From: Halocaridina rubra
Taxonomy: Eukaryota > Arthropoda > Malacostraca > Decapoda > Atyidae
Direction of reading: 5' to 3'
Assembly: GCA_037179515.1 (NCBI GenBank)
Contig: JAXCGZ010023922.1
Coordinates: 1 to 10,000 of the forward strand
Length of the DNA: 10,000 nt
A model generated the notes under the pieces. The model made no database searches and was not told where the DNA came from. It saw nothing but the letters and a program-made list of their open reading frames with translations. Every line of letters begins with the position of its first letter. The first letter of the stretch is position 1. The position numbers and the translations under genes are program-made. Shown in pieces: positions 1 to 8,740 of this stretch.

Positions 1-1100
<1,100 letters not shown>

Positions 1101-1121
1101 GATAGTGTTGCGGCATCTTAA

Positions 1122-1452
1122 AAGAAACCTACCAGGAAAATTCCAAGATGCTTGAAACAAGAGAACGTTGTACCTATCTTCAAAAACGGAAGGAGAAACA
1201 CAGCTCGAAACAATAGGCCTGTTTGCTTGACCAACATAGTTTGTAAGCTTATGGAGAATCTTCTAAGAAAACGCATGTCTTTTCAATTGGAATTGTTCAA
1301 CATTTTGTCAGTGAGACAACATGGCTTCAGAGAAGGTAGATTTTTAGTAACAAAATTAGTAGAAGTTAATGAACCAGTTCTTACATGAAAAAGAGGGATG
1401 AGCAGATATCATTTTCTTAGACAGTCAGAAGGCATCTCATACGATCCCACAT
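1122..1452 (+). pseudogene. LINE reverse-transcriptase fragment (CR1/L2/Jockey-like), broken
   Basis: This is a remnant of the RNA-directed DNA polymerase of a non-LTR retrotransposon, the enzyme that copies LINE RNA into DNA at a nicked target. The translation from about 1152 gives the fingers-domain signature: [18 protein letters not shown], then [15 protein letters not shown], then QHGFREGR, which correspond to the family's VVPIFKKG, YRPVSLT and QHGFRxGRS blocks. After a frameshift near 1380-1390 the next frame gives ADIIFLDSQKASHTIPH, the palm motif A with its catalytic Asp (normally FLDFxKAFDTVPH). An in-frame TGA lies just upstream of it, at about 1405. The endonuclease, the YADD motif and the rest of the palm are missing on either side. 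Upstream it meets (AT)n; downstream it stops abruptly at the tRNA-headed array. It is a dead fragment; clade assignment within the Jockey/CR1 group is tentative. Confidence 0.88.
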
Positions 1453-1994
1453 GGGTTCGAGACTCGGTCGGAGTAAACTATGATTCATGTTTTCACATAT
1501 GTTAATGTGTTTATTTAATTATTATAGATGCCCATTTAGATTGTGATTTGAATTAAATGCGAAAGTGAAGTCACGATTGAAGTTAGGAGAAGTTGTAGTA
1601 TGAACAAAAAGGCATATAGACACAATGTGTTCATTCCTAGTATGACTTTTTTGTTATGATTGCGACACCAGGAAGGGCCAAAAAAATACATAAATAAATA
1701 TAACCTCTTCGGTCTGGGTATAAAGAATAATAAGAGAGAAACAAAGATGGGGAATATTGTGATTTGTCGGATGTGAAGGGATAATAAGACATGTGCAACG
1801 ATTATCCAAGAATAATCGGTGTTGATGTAAGCATAGAAAGAGAGCCGAAACTGAAGAAAGACTTAACATCGAACCTTCCTGGACAGTCATATTTAAGTCC
1901 ACAAGATCCTTAAGCTGTCGTATCGCATTGAGAGGTTGTTACCATGGGCTTTCCTATTAAATGGGTAGCTGTAAGGCTGGTTTCTTTATTAGAT
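1453..1994 (+). repeat. Array unit 1 (head truncated, split by element X)
   Basis: The unit begins inside the tRNA-like head at the B box (GGTTCGAGACT, 1454-1464), directly after the LINE fragment. The body is readable to 1644, is interrupted by element X copy 1, and resumes at 1964 with GTAGCTGTAAGGCTGG. It is the most diverged body in the array. Confidence 0.8.
1645..1963 (+). mobile_element. Element X, copy 1 (unclassified dispersed repeat, nested)
   Basis: About 319 bp interrupts array unit 1, and its removal restores the ~275-bp period. It is similar along its length to the reverse complement of 8107-8427 and, at its left end, to 9935-10000. Shared landmarks are a CACCAGGANGGNCCAAAAAA start, GAATATTGTGATTTGTCGGA, and CGGTGTTGATGTAAGCATAG. 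One frame reads YPRIIGVDVSIEREPKLKKD and then YLSPQDP, matching copy 2 as YPRIFGVDVGIEREP and YLSPQDP. That frame carries stops here, including a double TAA at 1782-1787 and TAA at 1911-1913, so this copy codes for nothing. No terminal inverted repeat or convincing target duplication is seen. I do not recognise the family. Confidence 0.8.
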
Positions 1995-2268
1995 CTTCTA
2001 TAGTGTAATTGGTAGCACCTTGGCACAGTGATTATGTCTTAGGTTCGAGTCCCTGTCGGGGGTAATATATGATTTATCTTTTCACGTACATTAATGAGTT
2101 TTTTTTATATTATTATTGATGCCTATTTAGATTGGGATTTGAATTAACTGTAAAAACGAATCCACTAGTGAGGTTGGGAGAAGCAGCAATATGAACGAAA
2201 AGGCATTCAGAAAGAATGTGTTCATTCCTAGTATAGAAGTTAGCTGCATGGTTGGCGTCTTTCTTAGA
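1995..2268 (+). repeat. Array unit 2 (intact tRNA-like head)
   Basis: The head at 1995-2063 has an A-box-like TAGTGTAATTGGTAGC and a perfect B box GGTTCGAGTCC at 2042-2052, the internal promoter layout of RNA polymerase III genes. The body is 274 bp with all conserved blocks. The acceptor stem does not pair, so this is not a functional tRNA gene. Confidence 0.85.
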
Positions 2269-2536
2269 CCTTCAGTGGTGTAGTTGGTAGCGCTTTGGCA
2301 CAAAACTTATGTGCCCTGGGTTTATTTCAAGGTCGGGGTAAATTATGAAACATGTTTTCACATATATTAATGTGTTTATTTGATTATTGTTGATGCCTAT
2401 TTAGATTGGGATTTGAATAAAAGCAAAACCACGAGTGAGGTTGGGAGAAGCGGTAATATGAATAAAAAGGCATTCAGAATGAATGCCTTCATTGCTAGCG
2501 TAGAAGTTAGCTGTAAGGTTTGGCTACTTTCTTAGA
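2269..2536 (+). repeat. Array unit 3 (B box decayed, perfect hairpin in body)
   Basis: The head at 2269-2340 has the clearest A box (GTGGTGTAGTTGGTAGCGC) and an anticodon-like hairpin GGCACA/TGTGCC with a 7-nt loop. The B box has decayed to GGGTTTATTTCAAG. In the body, 2467-2489 forms a perfect 9-bp hairpin, AAGGCATTC and GAATGCCTT around a 5-nt loop. Confidence 0.82.
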
Positions 2537-2782
2537 CCTTCAGCAATTGTGTGTCTAAGGATCGAGTCCCGGTGGGGATGAAATATGATTCATGTTTTCA
2601 AATATGGCAATGTGTTTATTTGATCATTATTGATGCCTAATTAAATTGGGATTTGAATTAAATGTGAAAACGAAGCCAATATTAAAGTTGGGAGAAGCGG
2701 TAATATGAACAAATAGGCATTCAGAAAGAATGTGTTCCTTCCTAGTATAGCAGTTAGCTGTATGGGTGTCTTCTTTCTTAGT
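2537..2782 (+). repeat. Array unit 4 (internal deletion of A box)
   Basis: The head is shortened by about 28 nt: CCTTCAGCAA joins directly to TTGTGTGTCTAAGG, removing the A box and the anticodon arm. The B box GGATCGAGTCC (2559-2569) is kept. The body is conserved from ATGTTTTCAAATATG through the TTAGCTG block. Confidence 0.8.
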
Positions 2783-3108
<326 letters not shown>

Positions 3109-3582
3109 GAAGTAAGGAGAATGTACAGATTGTTACTCCTCACGGTGAGTGATTTACAAAAGATATTGCCGTATGTGAGAGCAGCTTCTATCCACCTCTT
3201 TATCTTTAGGAAACTGGAAAAGTTACTTCTTTTGTTGAGTGTTGTGTATCCAGATTTATTTATAATAACATCAGGTACCATACTCATATGCTCCTTTCTT
3301 GTATAAATTACTGTCTATCATATTTTCAGCGTATTGTGTCGCATTCCTTATTACCTAGCTAGTAAATATGTCTAATAACAATGTCATAACCACTTAAAAG
3401 AAGCAGATATTATGTTATAACTTCCTTCAGTAAAACATATATCTTGTTTAGTTTAGGTGTAAAACGACCATGTAAAAAAGATATGAGGCTTAAAAGAAAT
3501 GAAACTCAAAATAAGAACACCATATGGAAGTTCATTTTACATTCATATAACGAAGTGAACTTATACAACCAGAATACAAAAC
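3109..3582. other. AT-rich DNA, no firm gene
   Basis: I see no domain-bearing frame. One possible mini-exon, ATG at 3121 reading MYRLLLLT and ending at a good donor (CACG/GTGAGT, 3145), is treated as a finding only. The rest to 3582 is AT-rich sequence without repeats I can align. Confidence 0.4.
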
Positions 3583-3825
3583 AAGATTTTTTTTAACATT
3601 ACAAATATTCCAAACTCTATCATATATACCATTGTTACATTGTATTACATCAAGTTCAATGATTGCTGGACAATTCAATTAAAATGGCATATATTTAAGC
3701 CAAAATACGTGTAAACCAAATTTTTTTTTATTATAACTTGTTTCACATATTTTATCATATATGCCTTTGTTACACTGTATTACAGTAAGTTAATTACTTT
3801 CTGAACATTTCAAGTTAAAATAAAA
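3583..3825. repeat. Diverged ~135-bp tandem duplication
   Basis: Two adjacent copies align, about 3583-3690 and 3718-3825. Shared anchors are ATTTTTTTT at each start, TATCATATATACC / TATCATATATGCC (about 3619 and 3754), TTGTTACATTGTATTACA / TTGTTACACTGTATTACA, and the AATTCAATTAAAAT / ATTTCAAGTTAAAAT ends. The offset is about 135 bp. A fainter similarity near 3916-3955 may be a third, more decayed copy. No coding potential is visible. Confidence 0.75.
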
Positions 3826-3829
3826 CCAA

Positions 3830-5300
3830 TTCAAGACCATTCTCTGCTTGTGACAAGAAGAGAACATCTAACACTATCTCTTTTAATATAATATTTACAG
3901 TAATTTCTAAGTATTTGCTATATAATCTTTTGTTTCACTCTGCGATTTTAGTGTGTATGAAAATATAATTCAACTACCGCACTTACAGTTATTCACAAAT
4001 TTACAGATCTCTTTTCTCTGCATATCCTTGTTGCAAAGACTCGAAATACTGAAATTTGTATGTATATTTATTTTTGAATCAAGAATAAGAAAAAAAATAC
4101 GTGTCTACTGTATAGTCTAATGGTTAAGATTATCCTGTATCGTGCTGAGAACTGGAAAAAAAAATAAAGCAAACTATGGTTGGTTAATGCTTACTTTAAA
4201 ATCTCTAGATAATTGTTAACGCGAATTCCTTATGGTTAATTAGATACTGAAAAACATTGTTACCACAGATATCTTGGTTATTCCCATTAAAAACTCAACT
4301 CTTTTCCGTTTCAGGATATTTACTTTTAGTAAACTACTATGGTATAGTGTTTCGAACACTTTCTCTTTAATCGTAGTATGTAAAGGACACTGTCATCTTT
4401 AATAGTGATGTTCACATTATACTAAATGCTAGCATGAATTGTTTAAACGAGGCTTGAATATAATGATATCTCCAACTCGATAAATGTAATAATCGCAGGA
4501 TACTTGAGAATGCATTATTAAAGCTGTGTCCTTGTCTAATTTTTAAATCCTTGGTCTGAGATTTCCTTCATTAAAATTTCCTATTCTTTAACGGCAGTGA
4601 ACTGTGATCAGTAAGGGCTTAGTATTCCATCTCCGAGACTTCTCAGTGTACATTTTTTATCATTTCTACCACAGCTAATCATAACAGGAATTTCCTTGTC
4701 TAAGACAGCCAGAAGATTGGTGTGCCACACCACGGTATCTGAGTTTGAGGCTGTCTCATACAAAATCTAGAAAATCGATGTAGAAACAGGAAGTTGTGGT
4801 GCTTGCCGTATTTTTTCACTCTGCCAACTCAGCAGACATTATGAGTACAGAAGCGTGACTTGCAGCCATCTGTAGAGGCAACGGGGCCATTACCTCGTGT
4901 ACTAGATTCCTGTTCTAGAATTCGTCTTCTAAAATTAAAGTATACTCAAACATGTTCACACGTGAACATTTTCATTACGATAATTGATTTCACAGACCTC
5001 CATTTATTCGATTACTTTTATACATATCCTGTATATCATCATACTTTAACTTCCAAATTTTGTTAACAAAAATTTCCATTTGAATTTGTAGTGTTTAAAA
5101 CAACACTAATATAATTACGGATCATACATTCATTGTCTACATGAAGACAAAAACAGTAATTTCATCTAAAAGCAGATTGGAGAGATCTTCTGAAATAGAA
5201 AAAATCAGCAACTTTCAGAAAATAACTGCTAATGTATTACGGAAGAGAAAAGCTTCTTCTAAGACCTGCTAAAAGCTCTATACAGTTGAAAGTTTTTGAT
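3830..5300. other. AT-rich intergenic DNA
   Basis: No convincing exon or transposon domain is seen on either strand. It holds a decayed tRNA-like patch near 4108-4155 and an 8-bp inverted repeat (AGACAGCC 4703-4710, GGCTGTCT 4749-4756) around a 38-nt loop. It lies downstream of the minus-strand gene, so the right end may include 3' untranslated sequence. Confidence 0.5.
4108..4155 (+). repeat. Decayed tRNA-like patch
   Basis: ATAGTCTAATGGTTAAGAT resembles the D-arm/A-box segment of Asp/Glu/Gly-type tRNAs, and is followed by TTATCCTGTATCGTGCTGAG in anticodon-arm position. No B box or pairing acceptor stem follows. It is at best a fossil tRNA or SINE head. Confidence 0.3.
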
Positions 5301-5621
5301 TTCTTTATTTTCTTAGCTATTCATAAGACGGTCTTTCTTTATCTCTATGAATGGAAGTTAGTGTATTTTCCGTGAAAGGAAAATTCCTATAGTTCCTTAA
5401 AATACAAATTCTAAAAAAAAATAGTCTTCCATTATATATATCAATGACAGATTTTTTAGAATTGTTAGTTTTAAGCTAATAAAGGAGCGTTCTTCCTTCA
5501 TTCCACCTTGCTAGGAAAATATTAAATTTTTCTCATTTTATATTTTACAAAAAAATCTACCATATAACAAAGACTGCCACTTTAAAAGCTCTGCTGTGCT
5601 TTCATTCAAATTATGGATCTG

Positions 5622-6040
5622 TCACTGAAGGCTTAGCACTATAAGTGCCAAGCCTAATGCCCAGTAAGACTGGAATAAAGTACTAACAGCCTTAGAAGGA
5701 GTGCTGTCGTATGATCGAGATTCTTCCTGTACCGGAGCTGGGGCCACAGCAATGACCTTTTCGTCCTGGGCTTCTGTCACTGTTTCAAGTGGCACTATTG
5801 GTCTGTCGTTCTGGGCCTTATTCCTGTCGCCTTTCTTCCTTCCACGACCTCTACCTCGTTTCCTCTCCTTAGGCTCGACTTCTGCTACAGTTGTCTTTTC
5901 TGTAATGTCTGCCACCTCTGTATCTGCACCATGAGTATGTTCTTCTTCTTCTTCACATTCAGGGTCTGCTGTTTGCATCCAACGCATCATGGGATCTTGA
6001 AGTTCATGTTCATGAAGAGCAAAAAGCAATGTCATAGGAC
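5622..6040 (-). CDS. Terminal coding exon: acidic/basic linker and GPI-anchor-type tail of a Connectin-like LRR protein
   Basis: This is the last coding exon of a minus-strand gene. It opens at 6040 behind a good acceptor (TTATTTACAG) and joins in phase 1 to the exon ending at 6380, recreating a Gly codon: GIG/PMTLLFALHEHELQD. Counting from Met-Thr-Leu-Leu as residue 1, it has DPECEEEEE at 24-32, an acidic Thr-rich stretch to about 55, a strongly basic KERKRGRGRGRKKGDRNK at 56-73, a Pro/Glu/Thr linker, and a hydrophobic end WALGLALIVLSLQ followed at once by TGA (5622-5624). A hydrophobic C-terminus without a cytoplasmic tail is the hallmark of a GPI-attachment signal, which fits an extracellular membrane-bound protein; small residues near STPSK could be the cleavage site. 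The (GAA)n behind the Glu run is a small coding microsatellite. A TTTATT at 5304-5309 would be a minus-strand AATAAA signal. Identity with Connectin is inferred from the neighbouring exon, not from this one. Confidence 0.8.
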
Positions 6041-6379
6041 CTGTAAATAATATTAATCATATATTATCATACGCAAGTTAAGCAAATGATCTCTGGAAAA
6101 ATTGTTGCAAGACGTCCAAATTAAGAATTCTTAAATGCCGTACAAGAGAGCTGAATTTTGATTCCTCTCATGTAGCTGGTATCTGGATTTTTTTTTTTAA
6201 TTCAGATTAATAATACTGAATCCTCGCACAGAAGAATTACTATTAATTGCTTATGGTTTGCTACACATTACAGAATTTCTTTTCACGTATATAGTATGTG
6301 GTAACAGCATATTGCCAACAAATATTAGTGAATTACGAACTGGTTCACGAATGCCATATTGCACTTTTAAGTAACTCAC
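6041..6379 (-). other. 339-bp phase-1 intron
   Basis: On the minus strand it starts GTGAGTTAC (donor, 6379 downward) and ends TTATTTACAG (acceptor, 6041). It is AT-rich and bears stops in all relevant frames. Removing it joins the two exons in frame. Confidence 0.85.
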
Positions 6380-6562
6380 CAATTCCCAAAGTCGTTGTCT
6401 CATAGGAGTGTGTAACCGTTTCCCCTTCTAGTCGTGGAGGCAGAGTTCCAACTTCCAGATAGCAAATAACTAATTCCAGGTTGACACGAACAGAGAGGCT
6501 CTTTGTTGTGTTCCTGAGGCTAAACATCCAAGCCAGCCTGTTGTCACACCGGAAATTGTTCC
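6380..6562 (-). CDS. Penultimate coding exon: LRR C-terminal cap, Connectin-like
   Basis: This 183-nt exon is flanked by consensus sites: acceptor TTTGTCTTTCAACAG ending at 6563 and donor G/GTGAGT at 6380/6379. It is phase 1 at both ends. It reads NNFRCDNRLAWMFSLRNTTK, then SLSVRVNLELVICYLEVGTL and PPRLEGETVTHSYETTTLGI. NxFxCDxRLAW followed some 20-25 residues later by Cys is the pattern of an LRR C-terminal flanking cap, which closes the hydrophobic core of extracellular leucine-rich-repeat solenoids. The usual second cysteine of the CxC pair is Asn here (C-D-N). NTT is a possible N-glycosylation site. Together with the GPI-type tail in the next exon this suggests a Connectin-like homophilic adhesion protein of muscle and motor-neuron surfaces, as known in Drosophila. 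The solenoid exons are not in the window, so they must lie beyond 10000. The LRR-cap reading is moderately sure; the exact ortholog is not. Confidence 0.75.
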
Positions 6563-6621
6563 CTGTTGAAAGACAAAATAATTGGGGTGTGGATTTTATT
6601 AATGATAGAAACTACAAAAGA

Positions 6622-6640
6622 CATGAGGGAACTCCTCATG
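6622..6640. repeat. 7-bp hairpin CATGAGG/CCTCATG
   Basis: Perfect inverted repeat CATGAGG (6622-6628) and CCTCATG (6634-6640) around GAACT. It lies 18 bp from the telomere-type repeats; any functional link is unproven. Confidence 0.6.
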
Positions 6641-6657
6641 ATTGACCAACTAGAGAT

Positions 6658-6688
6658 AACCTAACCTAACCTAAACTAACCTAACTTA
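6658..6688. repeat. Interstitial telomere-type (CCTAA)n repeat
   Basis: CCTAACCTAACCTAAACTAACCTAACTTA contains about six units of CCTAA, the complement of TTAGG, with two imperfect ones. TTAGG is the ancestral insect and arthropod telomere unit, which supports the assignment of the source organism. Short internal tracts can arise by telomerase-mediated break repair. Confidence 0.85.
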
Positions 6689-6691
6689 ATG

Positions 6692-6807
6692 TGCACTGTC
6701 TCCAGTTGCTTTATTCTGAGATGCGTTATCCCCACTTGGCCAATTGCGAGGAGTATTTTCTCCGGATGACGGTGCTGAGGTGCGTCTTCTCCAGTTTATC
6801 CAATAAA
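6692..6807. repeat. Degenerate ~30-bp minisatellite, four units
   Basis: Four consecutive units of 29-30 bp begin at 6692, 6722, 6752 and 6781. They read roughly TGCNNTNTCTCCAGTTG followed by a CAAT/TGAGG-like end, for instance TGCGTTATCCCCACTTGG, AGTATTTTCTCCGGATG and TGCGTCTTCTCCAGTTTATC. Units are quite diverged. The array starts four bases after the telomere-type tract. Confidence 0.65.
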
Positions 6808-6913
6808 TATGTATAATAATTACATAAGTGACTTAATGTGTAAAGTTAGAAAGCCATGTAACTGTAAAATGTGAGCTGCGTAACAATAGTATCTTTCTCA
6901 AAACAAATCCTAG

Positions 6914-6960
6914 CACTACTATAAGTACTACTGCTACTACTAACACTGCTTCTACTACTT
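6914..6960. repeat. Imperfect (CTA)n trinucleotide repeat
   Basis: CACTACTATAAGTACTACTG and following CTA/ACT triplets form a decayed microsatellite. Confidence 0.65.
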
Positions 6961-6976
6961 TTCTTCGTTATTGCCT

Positions 6977-7023
6977 TCTATCTTTATATGTCTATCTTTC
7001 TATCCATCTATCTGCCTATCTGC
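6977..7023. repeat. Imperfect (TATC)n tetranucleotide repeat
   Basis: TCTATCTTTATATGTCTATC and on to TATCTGCCTATCTGCC: a degenerate TATC/TGCC microsatellite. Confidence 0.7.
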
Positions 7024-7346
7024 CAACCTTCCAGTATCAGAGGAAACCGATTTTTTCTGAGATTCATTTTTTTTTAATGTCTGTCAATCGCTAACATTCA
7101 TGGCTTTATCTTTCTGTAATTCTTAATTTTTTATTTCCCCTTAACATTACTTCTCTCGTGGAAACGCTTTACCTCTCAGACACTGACAATCCTGTTAAGA
7201 AGAATTTTTTTTCTGGGAGGGGGTAAGAGGGCCTTTCCCTCTTTTGGGGTTAAGTGCTCGTCTCTCAAGGCTTTTAAGTCCATTCCTTCCACAAAACTAA
7301 CGCAATTACCCTTCTATTAATCCACAAAAAGCGTGGAATTTTTTGC

Positions 7347-7452
<106 letters not shown>

Positions 7453-7864
7453 CGGCGGGAGTGCTGGAGATTTAGAAAGGAAACTTGGTACGCGGACACT
7501 TCCGATAGATGTTTTTATTGTTATTTTATAAATATTTCCAATTGACTTTTATTTTGTTTTCAGTCCTTTTAATTTCTGCTCTTTTTAGCTCCATTTATAA
7601 CTTTTCATTAATTCACAATTACTCTACTTAATATTTTTTGTAAGTGATGCTTGTATACTATATGATCATAGATCTCCCTCAATTACTATTACAGACAATG
7701 AATTATTTACCTGCAGAATTTTGCTTGGTGGTTATGGAATAATTTAAATAAAGGTAAACTAGCTTTTCATATCTTGCTTAAGTAGCAGAGGGAAGTTGAT
7801 GGATTGGCTTTTGTCACTAAATAAATTAGAAGAGGTTATGATGGGCAAGATAGGTTGCCTCATT

Positions 7865-8427
7865 CTTTATTTTATTTTAGCCTCCTTTCTAGCTTCTTTG
7901 GTGGATGGTGTATGTGATAATGCTTGATGGCTGCATTTATCGTATAAAGAGAGACAATAGAATATCAGTTTGTCCATTTCATTCACAGCACTTCGCTTGG
8001 TTGTTTTACAACAAGGAAGTACGTTCAGTTTTGGAAGATTCTTGTCTTCTACTCTACCCCTTTTATATGCTCTTTTTGATACATAAGTGATATGAGAGTG
8101 GAATTCTTTGCTTCTCAAAGAATTCCATGTAGTAGGTTGGCCCATGGCATCAATCGCACCTTGTGATACTACAGCTGAAGGGTCTTGTGGACTTAAATAA
8201 TGCTGTTCAGGATTGTCCGATGTCAAGTCTTCCTTCAGTTAAGGTTCTCTTTCTATGCCTACATCAACACCGAATATTCTTGGATATTCGTTACATATAT
8301 TTTATTATTCCTTTTCATCTGACAAGTCACAATACTCCACATCTCTGTTTTTCTTTATGTTTTCTTCGTGCCCAGGTCCAATGAGGGTAGATTTATTTAT
8401 TTTTTGGCCTGTCCTAGTGGTACAATA
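7865..8427 (-). mobile_element. Element X, copy 2 (longer, inverted)
   Basis: Read on the minus strand, it begins near 8427 with CCACTAGGACAGGCCAAAAA and follows copy 1 through CGGTGTTGATGTAGGCATAG to CCATGGGCCAACCTACTACA (near 8120), then continues beyond the point where copy 1 ends. It shares with copy 1 the double TAA (8302-8307) and the frame YPRIFGVDVGIEREP, broken by its own TAA at 8239-8241. Neither terminal repeats nor a target duplication are evident, so the edges are approximate. Confidence 0.75.
7867..8226 (-). CDS. Unrecognised 119-codon ORF inside element X copy 2
   Basis: It encodes MTSDNPEQHYLSPQDPSAVV, then SQGAIDAMGQPTTWNSLRSK, KEFHSHITYVSKRAYKRGRV and a Lys-rich end ...TPSTKEARKEAKIK. 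I do not recognise the family. It has no signal peptide, membrane segment or familiar transposase or nuclease motif; five cysteines (one CC pair) and a high Lys/Arg content are the only notable traits. The first ~35 codons align with copy 1, and several of the differences fall at third positions (TTA/TTG, GAT/GAC, TCG/TCA, GTC/GTA), which suggests that this strand was once translated. The reading likely started upstream: the frame continues into YPRIFGVDVGIEREP before a stop. It is probably a remnant of a transposon-encoded protein inside an intron rather than a host gene. Confidence 0.35.
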   Translation of the reverse strand: MTSDNPEQHYLSPQDPSAVVSQGAIDAMGQPTTWNSLRSKEFHSHITYVSKRAYKRGRVEDKNLPKLNVLPCCKTTKRSAVNEMDKLIFYCLSLYDKCSHQALSHTPSTKEARKEAKIK

Positions 8428-8657
8428 AAAAACACCCACTAGTGTTGTCTTCACATGTAGGTCTCTTATTTATATTTTCTATTTTGGCTTTGCTATCATG
8501 TAATTGCTTATGCTTAGTGTTAATATGCTTTACTATTCACGTGTTCTTTGGTTATGATTATATACTATTCTTTGATCCAGTGCTTACCTTTGCATGTAGA
8601 GATGTAATTATTTGCTGCATATATGCATTTAGGTTCTGTAATGTTCTGTCTTACCTT

Positions 8658-8670
8658 GGGGGGGGGGGGG
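8658..8670. repeat. Run of 13 G
   Basis: A pure homopolymer of guanine directly before the SINE-like head. Length may be unreliable because such runs are error-prone in sequencing. Confidence 0.8.
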
Positions 8671-8740
8671 CTGTAGCAGTCTAGTGCTAGAATATTCGAC
8701 TTAGGTGACTGTCTTGACTGAACCAACCACGGGGAAATAG
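8671..8740 (+). repeat. Possible tRNA-derived SINE head, diverged
   Basis: CTGTAGCAGTCTAGTGCTAG fits an A-box context, followed by ATATTCGACTTAGGTGACTG and then CTGAACCAACCACGGGGAAA where a B box and T-arm would stand, with the B box decayed. A GC-richer segment with CCCCAGCTCC follows to about 8800. It is unlike the 1453-2865 array heads. Assignment is tentative. Confidence 0.35.

Noticed and set aside
1654..1902. Minus-strand frame reading LFLCLHQHRLFLD, also found in copy 2 at 8163-8384
   Set aside because: Its similarity between copies follows from nucleotide homology of element X. Third-position differences better fit the opposite strand as coding, so I treat this as the antisense shadow, with some uncertainty.
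1634..1960. TTCCTA at both sides of element X copy 1 as a target-site duplication
   Set aside because: The right TTCCTATTAAATGG aligns with ACCTACTACATGG in copy 2, so it belongs to the element rather than to duplicated target.
4860..5066. 68-codon plus-strand frame
   Set aside because: Low-complexity, no motif and no splice or promoter context.
5701..5934. Plus-strand 77-codon frame
   Set aside because: Antisense shadow of the minus-strand terminal exon, which has splice signals and a sensible protein.
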